Source: Microlunatus sagamiharensis (GTDB lineage Bacteria; Actinomycetota; Actinomycetes; Propionibacteriales; Propionibacteriaceae). Taken from it: a stretch of DNA of 64,000 nt. The stretch lies in NCBI RefSeq assembly GCF_900105785.1, contig NZ_LT629799.1, positions 1,364,001-1,428,000 of the forward strand, read 5' to 3'. The translations under genes and the position numbers were made by a program. The notes beneath the pieces were generated by a model, which did no database searches, was not told the origin of the DNA, and saw nothing but the letters and a program-made list of their open reading frames with translations. Below, piece by piece: positions 35,141 to 46,785 of the stretch; position 1 is the stretch's first letter; the number at the start of each line of letters is the position of its first letter.

Positions 35141-36047
35141 GGCCCGGCGGCGGCTGGTCCGCGCCGCGTACCGCCTCGGCTGGCGCCACGGGGGACGGCT
35201 GCCCGAGCCCGTCGTCCGCGTGCTCGGGGCTCTGGCTGCCCGGGTCGTCGTGGCCCGCGAGGGCGAGCACGTCGGGCGGCTGCGGACGAACCTCTCGGTG
35301 ATGTCCGGGCGCCCGGCCGACGACCGGCTGCTGCGCGCGGGGATCGCCTCCTACGTCCGCACGTTCTGGGAGGTGCTCGCGCTGCCGCGCTGGTCGTCCG
35401 CCGACGTCGTCGACCGGGTCGACCTCGTCAACGGGCCGGTCGTGCACGAGGCGTTCGGCACGACGGGTGCGGTCATCGCGCTGCCGCACAGCGGCAACTG
35501 GGACCTCGCCGGCGCCTGGGCCTGCCTCAGCGGGATGCCGGTGACGAGCGTGGCCGAGCAGCTCGGGGCCGACGAGTTCGCGGCGTTCCTCGCCTTCCGC
35601 GAGGGCCTCGGCATGGAGATCCTGTCCCACCGGGCGCCCGGGCTGGTCGAGACGCTCGTCGAGCACGTGCACCGCGGCCGCCTGGTCTGCCTGATGGCCG
35701 ACCGCAACTTCAGCGGCCGCGGCGTCGAGGTCGACCTCGCCGGCAAGCGCGTGACCATGCCCGCCGGGCCGGCCGAGGTCGCGCGCCGCAGCGGCGCCGC
35801 GCTCATCCCGACGGTCGCCCACTACGGCGGGCAGCCGCTGCGCCGCGGTGCCCGGATGCGGCTCGTGCTCGGCCCGGTCGTGCCCGCCCAGCCCGGCGAC
35901 GACGGCCTCGTGGCGATGGTGCAGGCGTGCGCGGACTTCTTCACCGCCGTCCTGTCCGACCACGCCGAGGACTGGCACCTGCTGCAGCCGTTCTTCGACC
36001 TGCCCGCCCGCGTCCCGAGGGACCGCACCACCGAGGCGGCCGCATGA
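35124..36047 (+). CDS. patA: Phosphatidylinositol mannoside acyltransferase
   Basis: 307 aa of the LpxL/HtrB-like acyltransferase family. The catalytic H-x4-D motif is seen in LPHSGNWDLAGAW near residue 115, followed by EQLGADEFAAFLAFREGLG and LMADRNFSGRGVEV. PatA adds a fatty acid, usually palmitate, to the mannose of PIM1/PIM2 on the cytoplasmic face. The gene overlaps pgsA1 by 17 bp and pimA by 4 bp (ATGA), so expression is coupled to both. Length matches mycobacterial PatA. Confidence 0.92.
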   Translation: MVSRSEARRRLVRAAYRLGWRHGGRLPEPVVRVLGALAARVVVAREGEHVGRLRTNLSVMSGRPADDRLLRAGIASYVRTFWEVLALPRWSSADVVDRVDLVNGPVVHEAFGTTGAVIALPHSGNWDLAGAWACLSGMPVTSVAEQLGADEFAAFLAFREGLGMEILSHRAPGLVETLVEHVHRGRLVCLMADRNFSGRGVEVDLAGKRVTMPAGPAEVARRSGAALIPTVAHYGGQPLRRGARMRLVLGPVVPAQPGDDGLVAMVQACADFFTAVLSDHAEDWHLLQPFFDLPARVPRDRTTEAAA

Positions 36048-37174
36048 GCCCCGCCCCGCGCCGCCCGCTGCGCGTCGGGCTGGTCTGCCCGTACGCCCTC
36101 GACGTCCCCGGCGGCGTGCAGGCCCAGGTCCTCGGCCTCGCCGCGCACCTCGGGGGCGCCGGCCACGACGTCCGCGTGCTCGCCCCCGGCGGCCTGCCCG
36201 AGGACGCGCACGGCCTGGATCCGGCCCGGTTCGCCTCGGCCGGGGCGGCGCTGGGGGTGCGCTACAACGGCTCGGTGGCGCCCGTCGCCCCGGGTCCGCT
36301 GGCGCTGGCCCGGACGCGGCGCTGGGTCGCCGCTCAGGCCGTCGACCTGCTCCACGTGCACGAGCCGCTGGCCCCGAGCACCTCGCTGCACGCCCTGCGC
36401 GCGGCCCGCTCGCCGGTGGTCGCGACCTTCCACACGGCCACGCCGCGCTCGCGCGCCCTGCGCCTCGCCGGGACGGCGCTGGCCGGGGCGGTCGACCGGA
36501 TCGACGCCGGGGTCGCCGTCTCGCCCACCGCGCGCGCGGTCGTCGCCGCCCACCTCGACCGGGACACCGTCGTCGTGCCCAACGGGCTGGACGTCGCCGC
36601 GTACGCACCGGGGGAGCGGGTGCCGGGGCGCGATGGTCCGCCGCGGCTGCTCTTCCTCGGCCGGACCGACGAGCCGCGCAAGGGCCTCGACGTGCTGCTC
36701 GCCGCCCTGCCCGCGCTGCGGCGCGAGCACCCCGGTCTGGAGGTGCTGGTGGCCGGGCCCGGGCGCCGGACCCTGCCGGAGGGCTGCCGCGCCCTCGGGC
36801 TGGTCAGCGAGGACGAGAAGCGCGCGCTGCTGCACGCCGTCGACGCCTTCGTGGCCCCGCACACCGCCCGCGAGAGCTTCGGCATCGTCGTGCTCGAGGC
36901 GATGGCCGCCGGGACGCCCGTCGTGGCGTCGGACCTGACGCCCTTCGTCGACCTGCTGGGCGGCGCGGCCGACCCGGCGGGCTGGGTCTTCGCCCGGGGC
37001 GACGCGTCCGACCTGGCCCGGGCCGCGTCGGCGGCGCTGGGGGAGGGCCGCGGCAATCGCACCGCGCGGGCGCAGGCCCTGGCGCAGCGGTTCGACTGGT
37101 CGGTCGTCGGCCCGCAGCTCGTCGAGGTCTACGCCGGGGTGCTGGCCCACGCGAGCGCCGAGGGCGCCTCGTGA
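36044..37174 (+). CDS. pimA: Phosphatidylinositol alpha-mannosyltransferase
   Basis: 376 aa GT4-family glycosyltransferase. N-terminal CPYALDVPGGVQAQVLGLA is the PimA-type GGVQ loop, LLHVHEPLAPS binds donor or acceptor, and the C-terminal lobe has VVPNGLD, LFLGRTDEPRKGLDVLL and the donor-site ARESFGIVVLEAMAAGTPV. PimA transfers the first mannose from GDP-mannose to phosphatidylinositol. The ATG at 36044 overlaps the patA stop; the longer open frame upstream is a shadow of patA. The next gene, encoding a DUF881 protein, overlaps by 4 bp. Confidence 0.94.
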   Translation: MSPAPRRPLRVGLVCPYALDVPGGVQAQVLGLAAHLGGAGHDVRVLAPGGLPEDAHGLDPARFASAGAALGVRYNGSVAPVAPGPLALARTRRWVAAQAVDLLHVHEPLAPSTSLHALRAARSPVVATFHTATPRSRALRLAGTALAGAVDRIDAGVAVSPTARAVVAAHLDRDTVVVPNGLDVAAYAPGERVPGRDGPPRLLFLGRTDEPRKGLDVLLAALPALRREHPGLEVLVAGPGRRTLPEGCRALGLVSEDEKRALLHAVDAFVAPHTARESFGIVVLEAMAAGTPVVASDLTPFVDLLGGAADPAGWVFARGDASDLARAASAALGEGRGNRTARAQALAQRFDWSVVGPQLVEVYAGVLAHASAEGAS

Positions 37175-38034
37175 GCGCCCCCGGCTCCGCGGTCCGGGGT
37201 GCCGGGCGGCGTCCCGACGCGAGCATGGATCTGCTCAACCAGATCCTCCGCGAGCCGGTCGACCCCGACTACGCCCGGGTGGCGGGTGCCGCGGACGGTC
37301 CCGACGCCCCGGTACGCCCGCCGGCCCGCGGACGGTGGGCGGCCGCGCTGGTCCTGGTCCTCGCCGGCACGCTGTTCGCCGTCGCCGCCCTGCAGACCGA
37401 CCGGACCGCGCCGGTCGCCGCGACCGAGCGCACCGAGCTGCTCACCCGCATCGGCGACGCCGAGACGCAGCAGGACGCGCTGCGGCTGCAGGTCGACGAC
37501 CTCAACCACCAGATCGACCAGCTCCGCTCGGTCGCCCTGGGCGACGACGACGCCAGCCGCGCCCTCGAGGCCGAGATCGACCGCCTCGGCCCGGCCGTGG
37601 GTCAGGCGCCGGTCACGGGGCCGGGCGTCGTCATCGTCGTCGACGACGCCTCGGGCGGGGCCGACGACGCCCGTGACCAGGTCCTCGACCTCGACCTGCA
37701 GGTCCTGGCCAACGGGCTGTGGGCCTCCGGCGCCGAGGCCGTGGCCATCAACGGCCACCGCCTGTCGTCCCTCACCGCCATCCGCGGGGCCGGCGACGCG
37801 ATCACCGTCGACTACCGCTCGCTCACGCGTCCGTACCGGGTCGAGGCCATCGGCGACCCGCGTACGCTGCAGGGCCGGCTCGCCGAGTCGGCCGCCGGCG
37901 CCTGGTGGAACGACCTCTCCCAGAACCGCGACATGACCTACACGACCTCCGACGCCGACCGCCTGGTGCTCGACTCCGACCCGGGCATCACGCTGCGCTA
38001 CGCGCAGTACGGAGAGGGGGTGCAGCGCCGGTGA
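37171..38034 (+). CDS. DUF881 membrane-anchored coiled-coil protein
   Basis: 287 aa with GTG overlapping the pimA stop. One transmembrane helix (about residues 52-72) is followed by a coiled coil with heptad leucines (about 90-130) and the DUF881 domain, whose conserved VTGPGVVIVVDDA, LWASGAEAVAINGHRL and VEAIGDPRTL segments are visible. The domain lies outside the membrane. The function is unknown, but pairs of DUF881 genes flank sbp in actinobacteria and firmicutes near cell-division or envelope genes. Confidence 0.9.
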   Translation: MSAPGSAVRGAGRRPDASMDLLNQILREPVDPDYARVAGAADGPDAPVRPPARGRWAAALVLVLAGTLFAVAALQTDRTAPVAATERTELLTRIGDAETQQDALRLQVDDLNHQIDQLRSVALGDDDASRALEAEIDRLGPAVGQAPVTGPGVVIVVDDASGGADDARDQVLDLDLQVLANGLWASGAEAVAINGHRLSSLTAIRGAGDAITVDYRSLTRPYRVEAIGDPRTLQGRLAESAAGAWWNDLSQNRDMTYTTSDADRLVLDSDPGITLRYAQYGEGVQRR

Positions 38035-38363
38035 TCCCGCTGATCGGCCTCGTGGTCGGCATCGTGCTCGGGCTGCTGCTGGAGCCCACGCTGCCGACCG
38101 TGCTCCAGCCCTACCTCCCGATCGCCATCGTCGCGGCCCTGGACGCCCTGTTCGGCGCGTTCCGCGCCTACCTCGAGGGCACCTTCACCGACCGGGTCTT
38201 CGTCGTGTCCTTCGTCAGCAACGTCCTCATCGCCGCCCTGATCGTGTGGGTCGGCGACCAGATCGGGGTGGGTTCGCAGCTCTCGACCGGCGTCGTGGTC
38301 GTGCTCGGCATCCGGATCTTCACCAACGTGGCCGCGATCCGACGGGTGCTCTTCCATGCGTGA
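38031..38363 (+). CDS. sbp: Small basic protein Sbp (DUF1290)
   Basis: 110 aa, three or four membrane helices. PLIGLVVGIVLGLLLEP at the N terminus, LPIAIVAALDALFGAFRAYL in the centre and VLGIRIFTNVAAIRR near the end are the DUF1290 signature. Function unknown; it sits between two DUF881 genes, as Rv1824 does in M. tuberculosis. GTGA overlaps at both ends couple it to its neighbours. Confidence 0.93.
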   Translation: MIPLIGLVVGIVLGLLLEPTLPTVLQPYLPIAIVAALDALFGAFRAYLEGTFTDRVFVVSFVSNVLIAALIVWVGDQIGVGSQLSTGVVVVLGIRIFTNVAAIRRVLFHA

Positions 38364-39244
38364 GCGCGGTCATGCCTGACGCGCCCCGCGCCACGTCGCG
38401 CCGGCTCGCCGCCCTCGCCCGGGCTCGCGCGCGCATCGTCGAGCCCGGGGCCGACGGCACGCCCGGGGGGCCGTCGTCCGACGAGCGCCCGGTCCCGCCG
38501 CCGCGCCCGGGCGTCTGGCGCCGGATCGGCCGCGCCGCCCTGCGACCGGGCCGCAGCCAGGTCGTCGCCGCGGTGGTGCTCTGCCTGCTCGGCATGGCCG
38601 GGGTGATGCAGGTCCGCACCAACGACTCCGGCGACGCCTACCGCACCGCCCGCCGCGAGGACCTCGTCCAGATCCTCGACGGGCTCGGCGTCGAGTCGCG
38701 CCGGCTCGAGGCCGAGGTCGCCGAGCTGCAGTCGACCAAGGCACGCCTGCAGTCGGGCGCCGACACCCAGCGGGTCGCCCGCGAGGACGCGTCGCGCCGC
38801 GTGCAGGAGCTGGGCATCCTCGCCGGCACCGCGCCCGCCCACGGGCCCGGGATCCGGATCCGGATCAGCGACCCGCAGGAGAAGGTCGACGCCAACGTGC
38901 TGCTCGACGCGGTCGAGGAGCTGCGCGACGCCGGGGCGGAGGTGATCGAGGTGAACGACTCCTCCCGGGTGGTCGCGTCGACGTGGTTCGGCAACGACGG
39001 CACGACCCTGCTCGTCGACGGCGTGCCCCTCGAGCGGCCCCTCGTGATCGAGGCGATCGGCGACCCGCACAGCCTCGAGGAGGCCGCGCGGTTCCGCGGC
39101 GGCATCGTCTCCGAGATCACCGGACCCAAGATCGGCGGCGACGTCACGATCGCCCAGCTCGGCGACGTGGTGGTCACGTCCTTGCACGCGCCGCCCGCCT
39201 CTCAGTACGCTCGGCCCGCCGCGGCTGGACCGACGCCGCGCTGA
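38360..39244 (+). CDS. DUF881 membrane-anchored coiled-coil protein, second copy
   Basis: 294 aa. An Arg-rich cytoplasmic N terminus precedes one membrane helix (about residues 65-85). A coiled coil spans about 90-135, and the DUF881 domain follows with HGPGIRIRISDP, ELRDAGAEVIEVND and VIEAIGDPHSLEEA. It is clearly a paralogue of the DUF881 protein two genes upstream, though sequence identity is low outside the motifs. The GTG start overlaps the sbp stop. The two DUF881 proteins and Sbp may form one membrane complex; this is inference from conserved order. Confidence 0.9.
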   Translation: MSAVMPDAPRATSRRLAALARARARIVEPGADGTPGGPSSDERPVPPPRPGVWRRIGRAALRPGRSQVVAAVVLCLLGMAGVMQVRTNDSGDAYRTARREDLVQILDGLGVESRRLEAEVAELQSTKARLQSGADTQRVAREDASRRVQELGILAGTAPAHGPGIRIRISDPQEKVDANVLLDAVEELRDAGAEVIEVNDSSRVVASTWFGNDGTTLLVDGVPLERPLVIEAIGDPHSLEEAARFRGGIVSEITGPKIGGDVTIAQLGDVVVTSLHAPPASQYARPAAAGPTPR

Positions 39245-39300
39245 CCGGCCCCCGGCCGCCGCGCACCAGCCCACCCCCGCCTGACCAGGAGCCCCCACGC

Positions 39301-39687
39301 GTGTCCGACTACCCCGAAGACCTCAAGTACTCCGTCGACCACGAGTGGGTCCGCGAGGGCAACGAGACGACCGTGCGCGTGGGCGTCACCGCGTACGCGA
39401 CCGAGCAGCTCGGTGACATCGTCTACGTCTCGCTGCCCGCCGTCGGCGACGCCGTGGCCGCCGGCGACGCCTGCGGCGAGCTGGAGTCGACCAAGAGCGT
39501 CTCCGACGTCCTCAGCCCGGTCGCCGGCACGGTCAGCGCGGTCAACCCGCTCCTCGAGGGCAGCCCCGAGACCGTGAACAGCGACCCGTACGGCGACGGC
39601 TGGCTCTACGAGCTCGAGATCGACGAGGACGCCGACCTCGACGACCTGCTCGACGCCGACGGCTACGCCGACCAGGTCGGGAGCTGA
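39301..39687 (+). CDS. gcvH: Glycine cleavage system H protein
   Basis: 128 aa from a GTG preceded by CAGGAG. The biotinyl/lipoyl fold is full length; the lipoylated Lys is K65 in ELESTKSVSDV. GcvH shuttles the aminomethyl group from GcvP to GcvT and is reoxidised by the lipoamide dehydrogenase. It is separated from gcvP by four regulatory or accessory genes, as in mycobacteria. gcvT is not in the window. Confidence 0.96.
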   Translation: MSDYPEDLKYSVDHEWVREGNETTVRVGVTAYATEQLGDIVYVSLPAVGDAVAAGDACGELESTKSVSDVLSPVAGTVSAVNPLLEGSPETVNSDPYGDGWLYELEIDEDADLDDLLDADGYADQVGS

Positions 39688-39809
39688 GCCACCCGGTCCC
39701 TGCGCCCACCCGGTCGCACCGCTTGGCCGCCGGGTCGCCCGCCCCCTAAACTCTCGATCACGTCTCGAGCCTCAGACCGAGTGACTCTCAGACCGGAGGA
39801 ACGAGCCCG

Positions 39810-40337
39810 ATGCCCTTCTGCACCAACTGCGGTCATGACAACCCGGAGGGGGCGAACTTCTGCGCGCAGTGCGGTGCACCGCTGACCGCGGCCCCGCCCG
39901 CCGCTGGGGCGTCCGCGCAGGGGCCGACCTCGGGCGAGACGACCAAGACGATCCCGCCGGTGACCGACGACGCGACCGGCGACGGACTGAGCGCGGTCGA
40001 CGAGGCCGCCGTGCAGGCGCTGCCGCACGGCTCGGGGATGCTCGTCGTGCAGCGCGGGCCGAACGCGGGCAGCCGCTTCCTGCTCGACCACGACAGCACC
40101 ACGGCCGGGCGCCACGTCGAGTCCGACATCTTCCTCGACGACATCTCGGTGTCCCGGCGCCACGTGCAGTTCCTGCGCACCGCCGACGGGACGGTCGTGA
40201 AGGACCTCGGCAGCCTCAACGGCACCTACGTCAACCGCGAGCTCGTCGACGAGGTGCTGCTGCAGCCGGAGGACGAGGTGCAGATCGGCAAGTTCCGTCT
40301 CGTCTACTACGCGAGCCCGAGCGAGGCCGACCGGTGA
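39810..40337 (+). CDS. garA: Zinc-ribbon FHA protein, GarA/OdhI-like
   Basis: 175 aa. Residues 4-21 form a zinc ribbon (C4-x2-C7...C18-x2-C21). A Pro/Ala linker contains ETTKT (43-47), corresponding to the ETT phospho-acceptor motif of GarA. The FHA domain (about 80-165) has AGRHVESDIFLDD, SRRHVQF and GSLNGTYVNRE. In mycobacteria the homologue between gcvH and Rv1828 is GarA, which PknB/PknG phosphorylate to release its inhibition of 2-oxoglutarate metabolism. The N-terminal zinc ribbon is absent from the mycobacterial protein as I know it. GGAGGAA lies ahead of the ATG. Confidence 0.88.
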   Translation: MPFCTNCGHDNPEGANFCAQCGAPLTAAPPAAGASAQGPTSGETTKTIPPVTDDATGDGLSAVDEAAVQALPHGSGMLVVQRGPNAGSRFLLDHDSTTAGRHVESDIFLDDISVSRRHVQFLRTADGTVVKDLGSLNGTYVNRELVDEVLLQPEDEVQIGKFRLVYYASPSEADR

Positions 40338-40356
40338 CGGTGGAGGACGCGTCGTC

Positions 40357-41091
40357 GTGACGGCGTCGCCCGAACCGCGCCGGCCGGGCAGCGGGCGCGA
40401 GGTCACCCGCAGCATCGGCCAGGTGCTGACCGCGCTCAGCGGCGACTTCCCCGACATCTCGATCTCGAAGATCCGCTTCCTCGAGTCCGAGGGCCTCATC
40501 ACGCCCCAGCGCGCCCCCTCGGGCTACCGCCGCTACGGCGAGCACGACGTCGAGCGGCTGCGCTACGTGCTGTCGGTGCAGCGCGAGCACTACCTGCCGC
40601 TCAAGGTCATCCGCGAGCACCTCGAGATGATGGACCGCGGCCAGACCCCGCCCGAGCCCAAGACGCTCGACGCCCAGGGCGCCGGCCCGACCACCGCCGC
40701 GGCCCCACCGACCCCCGCCGCACCGCCGGCGGCGCCCAAGAAGGCGCTGCGCCTCTCGCGCGCCGACCTGCTGGAGGCGAGCGGGCTGAGCGAGGCGGGC
40801 CTCGTGGAGCTCGAGCGCACCGGCATCGTGGCGCCCCGGCGCGGGGGCAGCTTCTACGGCCGCGACGCCCTGACCCTGGCCATCGCCGCCCGCCGGCTGG
40901 GGGAGTACGGCATCGACAGCCGGCACCTGCGGGCGTTCAAGATGTCGGCCGACCGCGAGGTGGGCCTGGTCGAGCAGGCGATCGCGCCGTACGTGCGTCG
41001 CGCGGGCGGCAACAAGGACGTCTCGGGCGAGGTCACGCAGCTGGTGATCAGCTTCCACGCCGCTCTCGTGCGCACCGCGATGGAGCGCTGA
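40357..41091 (+). CDS. ftsR: MerR-family regulator, FtsR-like
   Basis: 244 aa from a GTG 19 bp after garA. The MerR helix-turn-helix is at about 15-85: ISISKIRFLESEGLITPQR, then GYRRYGEHDVERLRYVL. A Pro/Ala-rich linker (about 105-130) leads to a second helical domain with a repeat of MerR-like residues (SRADLLEASGLSEAGLVELE). It matches Rv1828/FtsR, an activator of ftsZ in corynebacteria, by sequence and position. DNA target sites were not searched. Confidence 0.88.
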   Translation: MTASPEPRRPGSGREVTRSIGQVLTALSGDFPDISISKIRFLESEGLITPQRAPSGYRRYGEHDVERLRYVLSVQREHYLPLKVIREHLEMMDRGQTPPEPKTLDAQGAGPTTAAAPPTPAAPPAAPKKALRLSRADLLEASGLSEAGLVELERTGIVAPRRGGSFYGRDALTLAIAARRLGEYGIDSRHLRAFKMSADREVGLVEQAIAPYVRRAGGNKDVSGEVTQLVISFHAALVRTAMER

Positions 41092-41112
41092 GCCGGACGT
41101 AGGGTTGGGCCC

Positions 41113-41601
41113 ATGCGAGAGCTCGATGTGGTCGGCGTCCGCGTGGAGATGCCGTCCAACGCACCGATGGTGCTGCTGCGCGAGGTGGGCGGGAGCCGCT
41201 TCCTGCCGATCTGGATCGGGGCGAACGAGGCGTCGGCCATCGCCAACGCCCAGGAGGGCGTGGTGCCCCCCCGGCCCCTCACCCACGACCTGATGGTCGA
41301 CGTGCTGGCCGGCCTGCAGCACCGTCTGACCGCGGTGCACATCACCGAGCTGGAGGGCGGCACGTTCTACGCCGTGCTCGTCATCGACGACACCGAGATC
41401 AGCGCCCGGCCCTCCGACGCGATCGCCCTGGCCCTGCGGGTGGGCTCGGACATCTACTGCGCCGAGGACGTCCTCGACGTCGCGGGCATCGAGATGCCGG
41501 AGGCCGAGGAGGACGAGGTCGAGAAGTTCCGGGAGTTCCTCGACAACGTCGACCCCGACGACTTCGTGACCGGTGACGAGCCGCCGGCGTCCCAGGGCTG
41601 A
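41113..41601 (+). CDS. Bifunctional nuclease family protein (DUF151)
   Basis: 162 aa with ATG at 41113. The DUF151 core is full length: VVGVRVEMPSNAPMVLLRE, LPIWIGANEASAIANA, RPLTHDLMVDVLAG and ARPSDAIALALRVG. The C terminus is acidic (EAEEDEVEKF). Some plant and bacterial members have nuclease activity, but the role in this conserved actinobacterial locus (Rv1829 counterpart) is not established. It lies between two MerR genes. Confidence 0.92.
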   Translation: MRELDVVGVRVEMPSNAPMVLLREVGGSRFLPIWIGANEASAIANAQEGVVPPRPLTHDLMVDVLAGLQHRLTAVHITELEGGTFYAVLVIDDTEISARPSDAIALALRVGSDIYCAEDVLDVAGIEMPEAEEDEVEKFREFLDNVDPDDFVTGDEPPASQG

Positions 41602-41876
41602 CCGGTCGGGGCCCACTCTCGACCCGGTCTTCAGACTTGAGGCTCGTCCGACCCTGATCGGTCCCGGGGTCGGCGTGTCGGTGGCCGCGACCGTGGTAGG
41701 GCCCTAGGTTCAGGCGCAGAAGTACCGCAGGGGAATTACACGCACGTCGCACGCGGTCCGGGGCTCCTCCTCGGGCAACGGGCAGCAGGACCGTACGCAG
41801 AGGATGACTCGGGGGACGAGTCCTCCGCCCGCCCATCCTCGCCCGACCAGGGCGCGGATCACCACCGGAGGTGTCC

Positions 41877-42482
41877 GTGAGCAGCACCGACCAGCCGGCC
41901 GCGCAGCGGCCCGACGGGGCCAGGAGCCCCGAGGTCGTCGACGCGGCGCAGGAGCTGCTCTTCGAGGGCGACTTCTCGCCCGTCCCGCGCGACCTCGGCT
42001 TCCGCGGTCCGATCGCGTGCAGCGCCGCCGGCATCACCTACCGCCAGCTCGACTACTGGGCGCGCACCGGGCTGGTCGTGCCGGAGATCCGCGGCGCCAG
42101 CGGCTCCGGGTCGCAGCGGCTCTACAGCTTCCGCGACATCCTGATCCTCAAGGTCATCAAGAAGCTCATCGACGCCGGCATCTCGCTGCAGCAGATCCGC
42201 ACCGCCATCGACCACCTCCGCGCCCGCGGCGTGGACGACCTGACGCAGGTCACGCTGATGAGCGACGGCATCTCGGTCTACGAGTGCACCAGCGACGACG
42301 AGGTCATCGACCTGCTCAGCGGCGGCCAGGGCGTCTTCGGCATCGCGCTGGGCGGCGTGTGGCGCTCGCTCGAGGGCACGCTGACCGAGCTCCCGGCCGA
42401 GCGGGCCGAGGTCGAGCCGGAGCCGGCCACCGCGGCCGGCGACGAGCTCTCGCTGCGCCGCCGCGCCCGCGCCGCCGGCTAG
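41877..42482 (+). CDS. MerR-family regulator (Rv1830-like)
   Basis: 201 aa. GTG at 41877 is favoured by GGAGG five bases upstream; an in-frame GTG lies at 41871. The winged-helix segment shows [39 protein letters not shown] and [17 protein letters not shown]. The C-terminal half has no ligand motif I know. It matches the second MerR gene of the gcvH-gcvP region in mycobacteria. About 275 bp of non-coding DNA separates it from DUF151, so it probably has its own promoter. A hairpin follows at 42514-42542. Confidence 0.9.
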   Translation: MSSTDQPAAQRPDGARSPEVVDAAQELLFEGDFSPVPRDLGFRGPIACSAAGITYRQLDYWARTGLVVPEIRGASGSGSQRLYSFRDILILKVIKKLIDAGISLQQIRTAIDHLRARGVDDLTQVTLMSDGISVYECTSDDEVIDLLSGGQGVFGIALGGVWRSLEGTLTELPAERAEVEPEPATAAGDELSLRRRARAAG

Positions 42483-42513
42483 GCAGCCGCTCCGGGCACC
42501 GCACGACCCTCCC

Positions 42514-42542
42514 AGGGCCGCTACTCGACGAGTGGCGGCCCT
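42514..42542 (+). terminator. Hairpin after the MerR gene
   Basis: AGGGCCGC...GCGGCCCT with inner ACT/AGT pairing forms a long stem about 30 bp after the MerR stop. It separates the regulator from the riboswitch-controlled gcvP transcript. Confidence 0.65.
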
Positions 42543-42577
42543 GCTCTGTCGCGGCTGCGGTAACGTTGCGGGCAGCA

Positions 42578-42692
42578 AGCGACCTCGCGGGAGAGCGCAG
42601 CGTTCAGCGATGAGCGCTGCCGCCGAAGGGGCAACATCCCCGGAACCTCTCAGGCACCCAGACCGCGCGGCCATGACGACTCTGGAGCCATC
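42578..42692 (+). ncRNA. Glycine riboswitch upstream of gcvP
   Basis: The conserved aptamer blocks are present in order: GCGGGAGAGCGC, GCCGCCGAAGGGGCAA, CCGGAACCTCTCAGGCACC and a closing GACTCTGGAG. Only one aptamer is evident. It lies about 75 bp before the gcvP start. Glycine riboswitches usually activate glycine-cleavage genes when glycine is high; the expression platform was not resolved by eye. Confidence 0.85.
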
Positions 42693-42765
42693 CGGTGACA
42701 GAGGGGGAACGGTGCCCGCCCGCCCGCGGTCACCGGCGCAGCCGCCGTCCCCGGGAGCCGTCCTC

Positions 42766-45672
<2,907 letters not shown>

Positions 45673-45740
45673 GCCCTCGAGGACCGAGCCTTCGAGCACC
45701 GAGCGCCTCGTCAGGGAGCGTTCGGTCGAGGCCGGGGGTT

Positions 45741-45769
45741 CCGGGGGACGGACTCGGTCCGTCCCCCGG
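45741..45769. terminator. Perfect hairpin between gcvP and convergent hydrolase
   Basis: CCGGGGGACGGAC and GTCCGTCCCCCGG pair perfectly around TCG. It lies between two convergent genes and may end both transcripts; there is no U-tract, as is common in actinobacteria. Confidence 0.75.
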
Positions 45770-45928
45770 GGCCGGTGACTGACGGCACGGGGCAGCGACG
45801 TCAGGCACGGCCGGCGGTCGCTGCCTGCTGCTGCCGGGGGGACGGGATGAACAGCAGGCGCGACGATCTGCGCGGCTGGTGAGATTTCCGACGCGAGGCC
45901 GGGAAAAGACGCAGCCCGGGGCGCCCGA

Positions 45929-46684
45929 TCACGCCAGGTAGGGGTCGGCCCAGGCGCTGATGACGCGCGCGGCGCGTGCGGCCTGGCCGCGCCCGGTGAG
46001 CAGGTGGTCGGCGCCCTCGAGCGCCACGAAGCTGCGCGGGTGCCGGGCCGCCTGGAAGATCTGGCTGGCGTTGCGGACGCCGACGGTGTCGTCGGTCGGG
46101 GAGTGCAGCACGAGCAGGGCCCGGCGCAGCGTCCGGATCCGCTCGTGCAGGTCCGCACCGCGGACGTCGTCGATGAAGTGCTGCCGCAGCGTGAGCGCCT
46201 TGCCGCCGACCAGGAAGGGCGCCTGGCCCTCGGCCTCGATCCGCTCGAGCAGCGCGTCGTAGTTGTGCTCGACGTGGCGGGGCTCGTACGGCGCCCCGAT
46301 GCTCGCGACCGCGCGGACGCCCTCGGCGAGGTGCGCCGCGGCGATGACCGCCGCCCCGCCGAAGGAGTGCCCGACGAGGAGCCGGACCGGTCGCCCCGAC
46401 TCCTCCATGAACCGGACGGCCGCCGCGGTGTCGAGGACCTTGCGGGAGAAGGAGCCGTCGCCCCAGTCGCCCTCGGAGTCGCCCAGGCCCAGGTTGTCGA
46501 AGCGGAGCACGCCGATGCCCTCGCGGGCGAGCTGCTTGGCGATCCGGCTGGCGGCGGGGGAGTCCTTGCCCAGCGTGAAGCCGTGCGACAGCACCGCCCA
46601 GCCCCGCACGGCGCCCTCGGGCAGGTCGACCGCCCCGCCGAGCGCCGGTCCGCCGGTGCTCGGGAACCTCACCTTCTCGGCCAC
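45929..46684 (-). CDS. Alpha/beta hydrolase family protein
   Basis: 251 aa from GTG 46684, with GAGGA upstream. The fold shows AVLSHGFTLGKDS (oxyanion His-Gly), LRFDNLGLGDSEGDWG, and the nucleophile elbow VGHSFGGAAV (Ser about residue 108). The acid is likely in LHSPTDDTVG and the catalytic His in EGADHLLTG. It resembles OsmC-associated or dienelactone-type hydrolases; no substrate is evident. Cytoplasmic, with no signal peptide. It is divergent from the penicillin-binding protein gene, with about 100 bp between starts. Confidence 0.88.
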   Translation of the reverse strand: MAEKVRFPSTGGPALGGAVDLPEGAVRGWAVLSHGFTLGKDSPAASRIAKQLAREGIGVLRFDNLGLGDSEGDWGDGSFSRKVLDTAAAVRFMEESGRPVRLLVGHSFGGAAVIAAAHLAEGVRAVASIGAPYEPRHVEHNYDALLERIEAEGQAPFLVGGKALTLRQHFIDDVRGADLHERIRTLRRALLVLHSPTDDTVGVRNASQIFQAARHPRSFVALEGADHLLTGRGQAARAARVISAWADPYLA

Positions 46685-46785
46685 GGACCGATCCTCGCAG
46701 GACCGGGGCTCCTCCTCGTCCGCGCGACACGGATCACAGGCCCAGGAGGGAAACCTTCGGGCCGCTCCGAGCGTTACCACAGGCG

